DNA of 64,000 nt from Alteraurantiacibacter hainanensis. GTDB taxonomy: Bacteria > Pseudomonadota > Alphaproteobacteria > Sphingomonadales > Sphingomonadaceae. Positions 50,947 to 58,133 of the stretch are shown piece after piece (the first letter of the stretch is position 1; each line of letters begins with the position of its first letter). A program made the translations under genes and the position numbers. The DNA is taken from the NCBI RefSeq assembly GCF_036321025.1, contig NZ_JAZAPB010000001.1, positions 310,001-374,000 on the forward strand, read 5' to 3'. The notes under the pieces were generated by a model. The model did no database searches, was not told the DNA's origin, and saw only the letters and a list, made by a program, of their open reading frames with translations.

Positions 50947-51956
50947 GCTTCGTGATCCGTCCGGCCGCCCCAGACGACCTGCAGCACCTCTATGAAATGG
51001 CGAAGCTCACCGGCGGCGGCTTCACCAACCTGCCGCCCGATCGCAACTCGCTGACCGGCAAGCTGGAAGGATCCGAAGCGGCCTTCCTGCGCGAAGGGTC
51101 CGACATCGTTGGCGAGACCTTCGTGCTGGTGCTGGAAAATACCAAGACCAGGGACGTGCGCGGCACGTGCCAGCTGTTCACTGCCGTCGGCCATCAGTAC
51201 CCCTTCTATTCCTACCGCATCAACACGCTGACGCAGTATTCCCGCGAGCTGGACCGGACGGTGACGGCAGAGCTGCTGAGCCTCGTCAACGACCTTGGCG
51301 GCACCAGCGAGGTGGGCGGCCTGTTCCTCCACCCGGGCGAACGCGCGGGCGGTCTGGGCCTGTTGCTGGCGCGCAGCCGCTACCTGTTCATCGCCGCGCA
51401 CCGCCACCGCTTCGGCAATCGCATCCTGGCGGAGCTGCGCGGCATCATCGACGAGCGCGGCGGCTCACCCTTCTGGGACGCCATCGGCGGCAGGTTCTTC
51501 GGCATGAGCTTTCAGGAAGCGGACGAGTTCAACGCCATCCACGGCAACCAGTTCATCGCCGACCTGATGCCCAAGCACCCGGTTTACATCGCCATGCTGG
51601 ACGAGGAAGCGAAGAAGGTGATCGGCCTGCCCCACCCCAGCGGCCGCGCGGCCATGCGCATGTTGGAGAACGAGGGGTTCTCCTACCAAGGCTATGTCGA
51701 CATCTTCGATGGTGGCCCCACTATGCTGGCCGATACCGACAAGGTGAAAAGCATTGCCGAAGCCCATCACGGAGAGGTGGTGGAAGAAACGCTGGAGAAA
51801 GGCGAGAAGGCCCTGATCGCGGCCGGCCAGTTCAAGGATTTCCGTTGCTGCTACGGGGCGCGGGACGTGCGCGGCGACGGCATTGCCATCGACGCCCAGG
51901 CAGCCGAGTTGCTGCGCGTCGGCAAGGGCGACAGGGTGTGGAGCATTGCGCGATGA
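50943..51956 (+). CDS. astA: Arginine N-succinyltransferase
   Basis: AstA, 337 residues: arginine + succinyl-CoA gives N2-succinylarginine, the first step of the ammonia-producing AST route. The family is clear from 'FVIRPAAPDDLQHLYEMAKL', 'GGFTNLPPDRNSLTGKLEGS', 'EVGGLFLHPGERAGGLGLLL', 'RYLFIAAHRHRFGNRILAEL', 'GSPFWDAIGGRFFGMSFQEA' and 'LMPKHPVYIAMLDEEAKKVI'. It has a GNAT-like fold. GTG 50943 overlaps the M20 stop and its own stop overlaps astB (ATGA). AstC, AstD and AstE are not in this window. Confidence 0.96.
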   Translation: MSFVIRPAAPDDLQHLYEMAKLTGGGFTNLPPDRNSLTGKLEGSEAAFLREGSDIVGETFVLVLENTKTRDVRGTCQLFTAVGHQYPFYSYRINTLTQYSRELDRTVTAELLSLVNDLGGTSEVGGLFLHPGERAGGLGLLLARSRYLFIAAHRHRFGNRILAELRGIIDERGGSPFWDAIGGRFFGMSFQEADEFNAIHGNQFIADLMPKHPVYIAMLDEEAKKVIGLPHPSGRAAMRMLENEGFSYQGYVDIFDGGPTMLADTDKVKSIAEAHHGEVVEETLEKGEKALIAAGQFKDFRCCYGARDVRGDGIAIDAQAAELLRVGKGDRVWSIAR

Positions 51957-53203
51957 ACCTTCAGGAAATCAATTTCGACGGCATCGTCGGCCCCAGTCAC
52001 AACTACGCCGGCCTCAGCCTGGGCAACCTTGCGGCGACGAAGAACGCCGGCGAAACCAGTTATCCGCGCGCGGCCGCGTTGCAGGGGCTGGCCAAGATGA
52101 AGGCGAATATGGCGATGGGACTGGCGCAGGGTTTCCTGTTGCCCCTGCCCCGCCCCGATACCGGCTGGCTGGATGCGCTGGCGGCGGACGAGAATACCGA
52201 TCCCGCACTGGTGGCGGGGGCATGGTCTGCCAGTTCGATGTGGACGGCCAACGCCGCCACCGTCTCTCCCGCGCCCGATACTGCGGACGGAAAGTGCCAC
52301 CTGACGGTCGCCAACCTCGTCACCATGCCGCATCGCAGCCACGAATGGCCCGATACGCTGGCACAGCTGCGGCTGGCCTTCGCCGATAGCGCGCACTTTG
52401 CCGTCCACGAGCCCGTTCCGCCGTGCTTCGGTGACGAAGGCGCGGCAAATCACATGCGCTTTGCGGGAAGCCACGGCGAGCCGGGGCTGGAAGTGTTCGT
52501 CTACGGCAGGCCGGGCGGCCGCTTTCCCGCACGCCAGCACGAAGAGGCCAGCCGCATCGTCGCGCGCCGCCACGGGCTCAACGCGGAGCGCGCGCTGTTC
52601 GTGGAGCAGAACCCGGATGCGATCGAAGCGGGAGCCTTTCACAACGACGTGGTCGCCGTGGCGAACGAGAGCGTGCTGTTCACCCACGAGCTGGCCTTTG
52701 CCGATCCGCAGGGCACCTACGATGCCATCGCCGCCCGCTGCCCGGGTGCCCAGGTGGTGGAAGTGCCTGCCGACCGGGTGAGCCTGGACGATGCGATCAC
52801 GTCCTACCTGTTCAACGCGCAGCTGCTCACCCCGCCCTCCGGCGAGATGACGCTGGTCGTGCCCGAGGAATGCCGAGACAACACCAACGTGTGGAACTGG
52901 TTGCAGGACATGCTGGCGGGCAACGGCCCCATTCGCCACGTCAATGTGGTGGACGTGCGCCAGTCGATGGCCAACGGCGGTGGTCCAGCGTGCCTGCGCC
53001 TGCGGGTCGTGGCCGACCCCGCGACGGTGGACCCGCGCTTCATGCTGGACGAAGCGAAGGCGGCTAGGCTGGAGTCGGTAGTGGCGGAATACTGGCCCGA
53101 AAGCATCGCCCCCGCGCAGGTGGGGAACGAGGCGCTGGCTGAAAAGGTTCGAGCCGCGCGCGGCAAGTTGCTGGAAACCCTGGAGATCACCGAACTGGGC
53201 TGA
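51953..53203 (+). CDS. astB: N-succinylarginine dihydrolase
   Basis: AstB, 416 residues (E. coli 447): N2-succinylarginine + 2 H2O gives N2-succinylornithine + 2 NH3 + CO2. Guanidine-modifying fold motifs are visible: 'NFDGIVGPSHNYAGLSLGN', 'ANAATVSPAPDTADGK' (with 'MWTANAATV'), 'EEGAANHMR'-type 'GDEGAANHMRFAGSHGE', 'QNPDAIEAGAFHNDVVAVAN' (His) and 'RQSMANGGGPACLRLR' with the nucleophile Cys in the last. ATG 51953 overlaps the astA stop. With AstA and the M20 hydrolase it forms a three-gene arginine-use unit. Confidence 0.96.
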   Translation: MNLQEINFDGIVGPSHNYAGLSLGNLAATKNAGETSYPRAAALQGLAKMKANMAMGLAQGFLLPLPRPDTGWLDALAADENTDPALVAGAWSASSMWTANAATVSPAPDTADGKCHLTVANLVTMPHRSHEWPDTLAQLRLAFADSAHFAVHEPVPPCFGDEGAANHMRFAGSHGEPGLEVFVYGRPGGRFPARQHEEASRIVARRHGLNAERALFVEQNPDAIEAGAFHNDVVAVANESVLFTHELAFADPQGTYDAIAARCPGAQVVEVPADRVSLDDAITSYLFNAQLLTPPSGEMTLVVPEECRDNTNVWNWLQDMLAGNGPIRHVNVVDVRQSMANGGGPACLRLRVVADPATVDPRFMLDEAKAARLESVVAEYWPESIAPAQVGNEALAEKVRAARGKLLETLEITELG

Positions 53204-53318
53204 ATCAGCCGTCCGGGTGTCGGTTTGCCTTACACTCACGGCTGCCTTAACCATGAAAACGGCGGAACTACGTGCTTGGCACGGTAGTTGCGACGACATG
53301 CGTTAAGAAAGGTGCATG

Positions 53319-53570
53319 ATGCTGAAAAAGATCTCCCGACTGTTCAAGATCAAGACCCGCTGGGAAGCCTTTCTCATCATCTACGCCTTGGCGCTGGGCG
53401 CCATGGACCGCGGCACGCACTATCTGGAGCAGTATCCAGGCTGGGGCGGCTACATGCTGATGGCGGCCTGCAGCGGCGCTGTATTCCTGGGCGGCGCGAA
53501 GATCCTCGACTGCCTGAAATACGAACGCGCCGAGGCGGAAGCGCGCAAGGCGATCCCCGAGAAGTTTTGA
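53319..53570 (+). CDS. Small membrane protein, function unknown
   Basis: An 83-residue protein with a basic N-terminus ('MLKKISRLFKIKTRW') and one or two hydrophobic segments ('EAFLIIYALALGAMDRG' and 'GGYMLMAACSGAVFLGGA'), ending in a charged helix ('YERAEAEARKAIPEKF'). Probably an inner-membrane protein. I do not recognise the family. The start may be 53316 or 53319; AAAGG lies at good distance from the second. TTAACCAT, a CtrA-type half-site, lies 65 bases upstream. Its stop overlaps the TTG start of the next small gene. Confidence 0.7.
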   Translation: MLKKISRLFKIKTRWEAFLIIYALALGAMDRGTHYLEQYPGWGGYMLMAACSGAVFLGGAKILDCLKYERAEAEARKAIPEKF

Positions 53571-53803
53571 GTAAACCTTCACGAAAACTGTTCGACAGCT
53601 TGGCAGGCGGGATGAGCTTCATGCCCGTCACCCTGACAGGCTGTGGCTGTTTCGCAGCCTCGATCATTTTTATGCTCGGCGTCATCTTTGTCGGAACATC
53701 ACTCGGCGAAGCGTTAGATAGCTCGATACCGGAGATCATTGGCTGGCTGGTGGCCGGCATAGTCTTCATTGCCTCGATGCGCTTCGCCCGAAGCCACAGT
53801 TAG
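53567..53803 (+). CDS. Very small membrane protein, function unknown
   Basis: A 78-residue protein if begun at TTG 53567, which overlaps the previous stop (TTGA); ATG 53612 would give 63 residues and has a GGCGGG upstream. Two hydrophobic segments are clear: 'GCGCFAASIIFMLGVIFVG' and 'IIGWLVAGIVFIASMRFA', separated by a short polar loop. Likely inner membrane. No family recognised. The pairing with the preceding small membrane gene suggests a two-component complex, which is inference. It faces the ssrA gene tail to tail. Confidence 0.55.
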   Translation: MSKPSRKLFDSLAGGMSFMPVTLTGCGCFAASIIFMLGVIFVGTSLGEALDSSIPEIIGWLVAGIVFIASMRFARSHS

Positions 53804-53838
53804 GGCCAAAGAATTCATGTAATCTGGAAAGTTGGGGT

Positions 53839-54205
53839 GGGGGTTTCTGTTGCTAGCTACCCCCGGAGCCCCGGAATCCGCTTCTGTTGCCCGGTGGGTC
53901 CAACCGCGCTTTAGCTTTGTAAATTCAGTCCGTTAGGACATCAAATTACGCAGCGATTGCGAGTGCTTCGTTATCGTTGGCACTTGTGTGTTTTGAACAG
54001 TTTTACGGGGTACTCAGCCCGAGCAAAAACACCGTCTTTCAGCACACGTCGATCCTGGTTCGGCCCCGTCAGGACCCGCGGAAAACCGCGGATTTTGGTG
54101 GAGCCGCCGGGTACTGCCCCCGGGTCCGCTGTACCTATTGCACGGCGCAATTTATCGCCATAGCCCGCCGAAGCGAGCACGACTCATATAGGCGATAATC
54201 GCTTA
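53839..54205 (-). ncRNA. ssrA: Permuted two-piece tmRNA (ssrA), tag ANDNEALAIAA
   Basis: Transfer-messenger RNA that rescues stalled ribosomes. The order is the circularly permuted one of alphaproteobacteria. The acceptor piece comes first, with a helix 54191-54198/54152-54159, a T arm CCGGG-GGCAGTA-CCCGG, and the end CGGCTCC-A-CCA finishing at 54096. A 28-base spacer with the hairpin CCGCGG-TTTT-CCGCGG is removed. The coding piece starts GGGGCCGAACCAGGATCGACG at 54067; its GGGGCCG pairs with CGGCTCC of the acceptor piece (one G-T). The resume codon GCC is at 53981-53979, and the tag ANDNEALAIAA ends with TAA at 53948-53946. Outer ends are approximate; a GGGGGT/ACCCCC hairpin (53864-53839) marks the 3' side. 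Confidence 0.93.
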
Positions 54206-54265
54206 ATGTGAAGTGACAGCGACGGACAGGGAGCGGACAGCATGGGTCACGCCCCGGTCCGGAAC

Positions 54266-54739
54266 CTACCCCATGGGGCCCTTGCCCGGCGCAGCAGGCG
54301 CCCCGCCCTTCAGCGTGTCGCGAATCTCGGTCAGCAGCTCGATCTCGGTCGGGCCGGCGGGCTCCTCCGCCGCGGCTGCCTCTTCCTTCTTCTCGAACCG
54401 TTCCTGCACCTTCTTGGTATAGCGGACGAGCAGGAAGATCACGAAAGCCAGGATCAGGAAGTTGATCACGGTGGAGACGAAGTTGCCCCAGGCCAGCACG
54501 TTGGCCCCCGCTTCCCGCGCGGCTTCCAGCGACATGCCCGGTTCGATCACGTCGCCGCCCGCCAGCACGATGTACTTGTCGCTGAAATCCACATTTCCGA
54601 ACACCGCACCGACGATCGGCATGATTATGTCGGCGGTCATGCTGGCCACGATCAGTGCGAATGCCCCGGCGATGATCACCGCCACGGCCAGTTCCATCAC
54701 GTTGCCCTTGGCGATGAAGGCCTTGAAATCGTTAAGCAC
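54266..54739 (-). CDS. mscL: Divergent large-conductance mechanosensitive channel, MscL copy 1
   Basis: A 157-residue MscL-family channel. 'FKAFIAKGNVMELAVAVII' and 'ADIIMPIVGAVFG' mark TM1 and its end, 'GNFVSTVINFLILAFVIFLL' is TM2, and 'TEIELLTEIRDTLKG' is the C-terminal bundle helix. Compared with the standard TM1 (D-L-A-V-G-V-I-I-G-A-A-F-G), this copy has Ala in place of Gly at E. coli positions 22, 26 and 30, and Glu for Asp 18. Those glycines line or pack the pore, so gating should differ. Start GTG 54739 has AGGGGA upstream. It lies 77 bases after a second, standard mscL on the same strand. Confidence 0.9.
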   Translation of the reverse strand: MLNDFKAFIAKGNVMELAVAVIIAGAFALIVASMTADIIMPIVGAVFGNVDFSDKYIVLAGGDVIEPGMSLEAAREAGANVLAWGNFVSTVINFLILAFVIFLLVRYTKKVQERFEKKEEAAAAEEPAGPTEIELLTEIRDTLKGGAPAAPGKGPMG

Positions 54740-54816
54740 GGCTGGAGTCCCCTTCGTGATCCCGTTGAACAGAAGGGACGACCCTGCCCCAATCAACATT
54801 TGTTGTGAAGTGCGGC

Positions 54817-55287
54817 CTAGGCCGCGGCCTTCTCCCGGCGCATCTCGGCGAGGATTTCCTTGAGCACGTCCAGCTGCGGATCGGTGGGAATGTCACCTTC
54901 CTTCGAACTGTCGCTTGCCTGCTTCTGCTTCTCCTGCATCTCGTCCAGCACACGGTTCACGGTGCGAAGGATGAAGAACAGCGCCAGGGCGATGATGAGG
55001 AAGTCCACCGTCTGAGTGATGAAATCGCCATAGCCGATCATCGCCACGCCCGCCTCTTTCAGCTCGGCGTAGTTGGTCAGGCTGCCATCGTAATCGGCAG
55101 GAACCTCGCCCAGCAGGATGAACCAGTTGGAAAAGTCGATATCGCCGAAGATCCAGCCGATAACCGGCATGATCATGCTTTCGTTGAGCGACGTGACGAT
55201 GCGTCCGAAGGCCGCGCCGATGATGACGCCCACGGCCAGGTCCAGCACGTTGCCGCGAGCGATGAATTTCTTGAATTCGGTGAACAT
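54817..55287 (-). CDS. mscL: Large-conductance mechanosensitive channel, MscL copy 2
   Basis: A 156-residue MscL with standard TM1: 'EFKKFIARGNVLDLAVGVII' followed by 'GAAFGRIVTSL', 'MIMPVIGWIFGDIDFSNWF', TM2 'QTVDFLIIALALFFILRTVN' and a C-terminal helix 'PQLDVLKEILAEMRREKA'. It opens on strong membrane tension to release solutes on osmotic downshift. The periplasmic loop is longer than in E. coli (136 residues in total there). It is the upstream gene of the tandem pair, so its promoter lies in the 147 bases shared with the divergent lemA. Confidence 0.95.
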   Translation of the reverse strand: MFTEFKKFIARGNVLDLAVGVIIGAAFGRIVTSLNESMIMPVIGWIFGDIDFSNWFILLGEVPADYDGSLTNYAELKEAGVAMIGYGDFITQTVDFLIIALALFFILRTVNRVLDEMQEKQKQASDSSKEGDIPTDPQLDVLKEILAEMRREKAAA

Positions 55288-55371
55288 GATTGCGAAAATC
55301 CCCTTCGTGTTGCGCTAGGCTGCAACGCGGATTGGCAAGGGTTTTTCCCGCTTGCAATCGCCCGACTGTCC

Positions 55372-55399
55372 TTGAACGCTCGCATCACCGTGCTATATA
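55372..55399 (+). promoter_or_regulatory. Candidate sigma-70 promoter of lemA
   Basis: TTGAAC (55372-55377) and TATATA (55394-55399) are separated by 16 bases, close to the optimal 17. Both hexamers match consensus well (4 or 5 of 6). GGAGGG and the lemA ATG (55435) follow at suitable distance. Confidence 0.5.
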
Positions 55400-55434
55400 G
55401 GCAACACACCACGTTCTCTGGAGGGATCACGAAC

Positions 55435-56040
55435 ATGTTCACGCGCATGGCCAAGGCGGCCACCCTGATTGTCGGCAGCATCGCGCTGGCATCGTGCGGC
55501 ATCAACTCGGTGCCCGCGGCAGAGGAGAATGCGAAGGCCAAGTGGGCCGACGTGGAGGCGCAGTTCCAGCGCCGCGCCAACCTGATTCCCAACCTTCAGG
55601 AAATCGTGATGAGCTCTGCCGAGGAAGAGCGCGAGACACTGAACGCGGTGATCGAGGCGCGCGCCTCGGCAACGCGGCCGGAAATCCAACTGGACGAGGA
55701 CGACCTGAACGATCCGGAAGCCATGCAGCGCTACAGCCAGGCGCAGAGCGAACTCGGCGGCGCGCTGTCCCGCCTTCTCGTCTCGGTCGAGCAATATCCC
55801 CAGCTGCGCAGCCAGGACAATTTCGGTCGCTTCATGACGCAGCTCGAAGGCACCGAAAATCGGATTGCCGTGGCCATTCGCGACTACAACGAGGCCGTGC
55901 GCCAGTATAACACCACGATCCGCACCTTCCCCGATACGATCGGCGCGAACATCATCCACGGAGCGGAACCGATGGTGCCCTACGAGGCCGTGACCGAAGG
56001 CGCCGAAGTCGCGCCCGAACTCGACATGCGCGGCGAGTGA
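55435..56040 (+). CDS. lemA: LemA-family lipoprotein
   Basis: A 201-residue LemA protein. The N-terminus 'ATLIVGSIALASCGINSV' has a lipobox L-A-S-C, so it is probably a lipoprotein rather than the single-TM form. The long four-helix domain has the LemA signature 'VEAQFQRRANLIPNLQEIVM' (R-R-x-x-L-I-P-N-L), then 'LSRLLVSVEQYPQLRSQDNF', 'QLEGTENRIAVAIRDYNEAV' and 'YNTTIRTFP'. Function unknown; members often sit with TPM-domain proteins. ATG 55435 has GGAGGG upstream and a likely sigma-70 promoter at 55372-55399. It is coupled to the next gene by a GTGA overlap. Confidence 0.93.
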   Translation: MFTRMAKAATLIVGSIALASCGINSVPAAEENAKAKWADVEAQFQRRANLIPNLQEIVMSSAEEERETLNAVIEARASATRPEIQLDEDDLNDPEAMQRYSQAQSELGGALSRLLVSVEQYPQLRSQDNFGRFMTQLEGTENRIAVAIRDYNEAVRQYNTTIRTFPDTIGANIIHGAEPMVPYEAVTEGAEVAPELDMRGE

Positions 56041-56876
56041 GGCTGACAGCAACTCCTCGTCCGCATCTGCGGCACATCTCAGTCCTGCTCGGCGTCCTGG
56101 TGGCGCCGTGCTGGGCGAGCCTTGCTGCCGCCCAGCCCTCCTTCCCCGAGCGCGGCACCGCGCCCGTGGTGGACGAGGCGAACATCATCGACGAGGCGAC
56201 CGAGGCCCGACTGACTCAACAGCTCGACCGGTTCGAGGAAGAGAACCAGCGTCAGTTCGTCGTCGCCACGGTGGACAGCCTCGACGGCTACGAGATCGAG
56301 GAATACGGCTACCAGCTGGGCCGCGAATGGGGCCTTGGCGATGCCGAGAACGACGATGGCGTCATCCTGCTCGTCGCGCCGAACGAGCGGCGGATGCGGG
56401 TCGAGGTCGGCTATGGCCTGGAGGGCATCATTCCAGACGGCCTGGCCTTCGAATATATCGAGGGGATGAAGCCCTATTTCCGCGACGGCGATTATTCCGC
56501 CGGGATAGAATGGGGTGCCAACCAGATCATCCAGCAGCTTGAACTGCCGCCCGAGGAAGCAGCGCAGGTGGCCCAGCAGGCCACCGAGCAGCGCCAGAGC
56601 GACGGCGGCTTCCCCATCGGAACGCTGATCTGGCTGGGTTTCATATTCTTCTTCTTCATCCTCCCGATGCTGGGCGGCGGCAAGCGGCGACGCTATCGCC
56701 GTGGCGGCGTCGGCGGCGTGGTGGGCGACATCATGCTGTGGGAAGCGGGCAAGGCCATCGCCCGCGGTATCGACGGCGGGGGCGGCTGGGGCGGCGGTGG
56801 CGGCTTCGGCGGCGGTGGCGGCTTCGGGGGCGGTGGCGGCTCTTTCGGAGGCGGCGGCGCCTCCGGTGGCTGGTAA
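56037..56876 (+). CDS. TPM-domain (YgcG-like) protein with Gly-rich tail
   Basis: A 279-residue protein with a signal peptide ('RHISVLLGVLVAPCWASLAAA'-like region), a TPM domain ('APVVDEANIIDEATEARLTQ', 'QFVVATVDSLDGYEIEEYGY', 'NDDGVILLVAPNERRMRVEV', 'GYGLEGIIPDG'), one C-terminal membrane helix ('GTLIWLGFIFFFFILPMLGG') and a tail of Gly-Phe/Trp repeats, coded by an 18-bp tandem repeat. The TPM fold is known in photosystem II repair proteins and in YgcG; in bacteria with LemA its role is unclear. GTG 56037 overlaps the lemA stop. Confidence 0.9.
   Translation: MRLTATPRPHLRHISVLLGVLVAPCWASLAAAQPSFPERGTAPVVDEANIIDEATEARLTQQLDRFEEENQRQFVVATVDSLDGYEIEEYGYQLGREWGLGDAENDDGVILLVAPNERRMRVEVGYGLEGIIPDGLAFEYIEGMKPYFRDGDYSAGIEWGANQIIQQLELPPEEAAQVAQQATEQRQSDGGFPIGTLIWLGFIFFFFILPMLGGGKRRRYRRGGVGGVVGDIMLWEAGKAIARGIDGGGGWGGGGGFGGGGGFGGGGGSFGGGGASGGW
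56790..56843 (+). repeat. Tandem 18-bp Gly-Phe coding repeat
   Basis: Three 18-base units (GGCGGCGGTGGCGGCTTC type; 56790-56807, 56808-56825, 56826-56843, the last diverged) code GGGGGF-like blocks in the tail of the TPM protein. Replication slippage could change tail length. Confidence 0.8.
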
Positions 56877-56891
56877 GGCGAGGCTGGTCAG

Positions 56892-57566
56892 ATGCCCATA
56901 CTGAACGAAGCGCAGCACAAGATCGTCTCCGACGCGGTGGCCGAGGCGGAAGCGAACACCAGCGGCGAGATCGTGCCTGTCCTGGCCGAGCGATCCGACG
57001 ACTATTCCGACATTGCCCTCACCTGGGCGGCGGCCGTCGCCTTCACCGCGATGAGCGCCTTCGCCTTCGTGCCCCGCCCCTTCCTCGATCTGTGGGATCG
57101 GCTGGCAGGCGGGTGGGAGCATGAATGGACCACCGGCGAAACCGCCACCATGACCATCGCGCTGGGCCTGATCGCCTTCATCGCCATGTGGCTGGTGCAG
57201 CTGGCGCCGGCGATCCGGTTCGCCCTTGTCCCGCGCCCGGTCAAGCAACAGCGCGTGCGCCAGCGTGCCATCCGTCATTTCAAGGTCGGCGCCGACGGGC
57301 GGACCCACGGGCGCACCGGCGTCCTGCTGTATCTTTCCATGCGCGAGCACCGGGCAGAGATCGTCGCGGACGAGCCGATCCACGAGAAGGTGGAAGCGGA
57401 AGTATGGGGAGAGGCCATGGCCGACATGCTGGACGAGATCCGCAAGGGCTGCATCGCCGAGGGCATCGCGGCGGGCGTGCGCGACGTGGGCCAGGTGCTG
57501 GCTCCGCACTTCCCCCGCCGCGACGATGATACCAACGAACTGCCGGATCGCTTGATCGAACTGTAA
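56892..57566 (+). CDS. Second TPM-domain membrane protein
   Basis: A 224-residue protein with two hydrophobic segments in the first half ('IALTWAAAVAFTAMSAFAFV' and 'ATMTIALGLIAFIAMWLVQL'), split inside a TPM domain: the start 'QHKIVSDAVAEAEANTSGEI' and 'VPVLAERSDDYSDIALTW' correspond to the first part, and 'RTHGRTGVLLYLSMREHRAE' with 'EIVADEPIHEKVEAEVWGE' to the second. That arrangement is typical of the TPM protein that follows the YgcG-like one. Inner membrane. ATG 56892, 15 bases after the previous stop. It is the third gene of the LemA-TPM-TPM unit. Confidence 0.88.
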   Translation: MPILNEAQHKIVSDAVAEAEANTSGEIVPVLAERSDDYSDIALTWAAAVAFTAMSAFAFVPRPFLDLWDRLAGGWEHEWTTGETATMTIALGLIAFIAMWLVQLAPAIRFALVPRPVKQQRVRQRAIRHFKVGADGRTHGRTGVLLYLSMREHRAEIVADEPIHEKVEAEVWGEAMADMLDEIRKGCIAEGIAAGVRDVGQVLAPHFPRRDDDTNELPDRLIEL

Positions 57567-57587
57567 GGCTCGGATAGCCCGGCTGTC

Positions 57588-58133
57588 ATGAGCACGCCCG
57601 ACGCCGACGCACCCGAGGAAATAGTTTGGCAGGGCAAGTGGATCGTCGCCAAGAGGCGCGGGCGCTGGGAATATGCGGGCCGCGCCAACAGCATCCGGGC
57701 CGCGGTGATCCTGGCGGTCGAGAACGGCGAGATCCTGCTGGTTGAGCAGTACCGCGTACCGCTGGGCCAACGGTGTCTCGAACTGCCCGCGGGCCTGATC
57801 GGCGACGATGACGGCGGCGAAGACGACGATCCCCTGAATGCCGCGAAGCGCGAGCTCGAGGAGGAAACCGGCTATGCCGCCGCGCACTGGCAGGACTGCG
57901 GCGACTTCTTCTCCTCCCCCGGCATGGTGAGCGAAAGCTTCACGCTGCTGAAGGCCACCGGGCTGACCAGGGTCGGCCCCGGCGGGGGCACGGATGGGGA
58001 GGACATCACCGTCCACCGGGTGAAGCTGGCCGAGTTCCCGCAGGTGATCGAAGACTTCCGCGCGCGCGGCATTGGCGTCGATACGCGCATGCTGCTGGCA
58101 CTGGGTCCGCATCTGCTGGGAGATTGCACGTGA
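57588..58133 (+). CDS. Nudix hydrolase, ADP-ribose pyrophosphatase-like, with expanded Nudix loop
   Basis: A 181-residue Nudix hydrolase. The box ends normally ('AAKRELEEETGYAA', holding the Mg-binding R-E-x-x-E-E) but its first part is stretched: 'ELPAGLIGDDDGGEDDDPLN' has about five extra acidic residues between the Gly and the helix. 'NGEILLVEQYRVPLGQRCLE' and 'VIEDFRARG' fit ADP-ribose/NDP-sugar pyrophosphatases. Substrate not certain. ATG 57588. It overlaps the PanE-like gene (GTGA), so these two are co-translated; it may clear nucleotide sugars or NAD(P) breakdown products. Confidence 0.88.
   Translation: MSTPDADAPEEIVWQGKWIVAKRRGRWEYAGRANSIRAAVILAVENGEILLVEQYRVPLGQRCLELPAGLIGDDDGGEDDDPLNAAKRELEEETGYAAAHWQDCGDFFSSPGMVSESFTLLKATGLTRVGPGGGTDGEDITVHRVKLAEFPQVIEDFRARGIGVDTRMLLALGPHLLGDCT

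Noticed and set aside
53957..54198. Several short open frames between the small membrane genes and mscL
   Set aside because: All lie within the tmRNA gene, whose structure and tag explain the sequence.
53804..54265. ssrA as integration site for a mobile island
   Set aside because: No integrase, direct repeat of the tmRNA end or change in base composition nearby.
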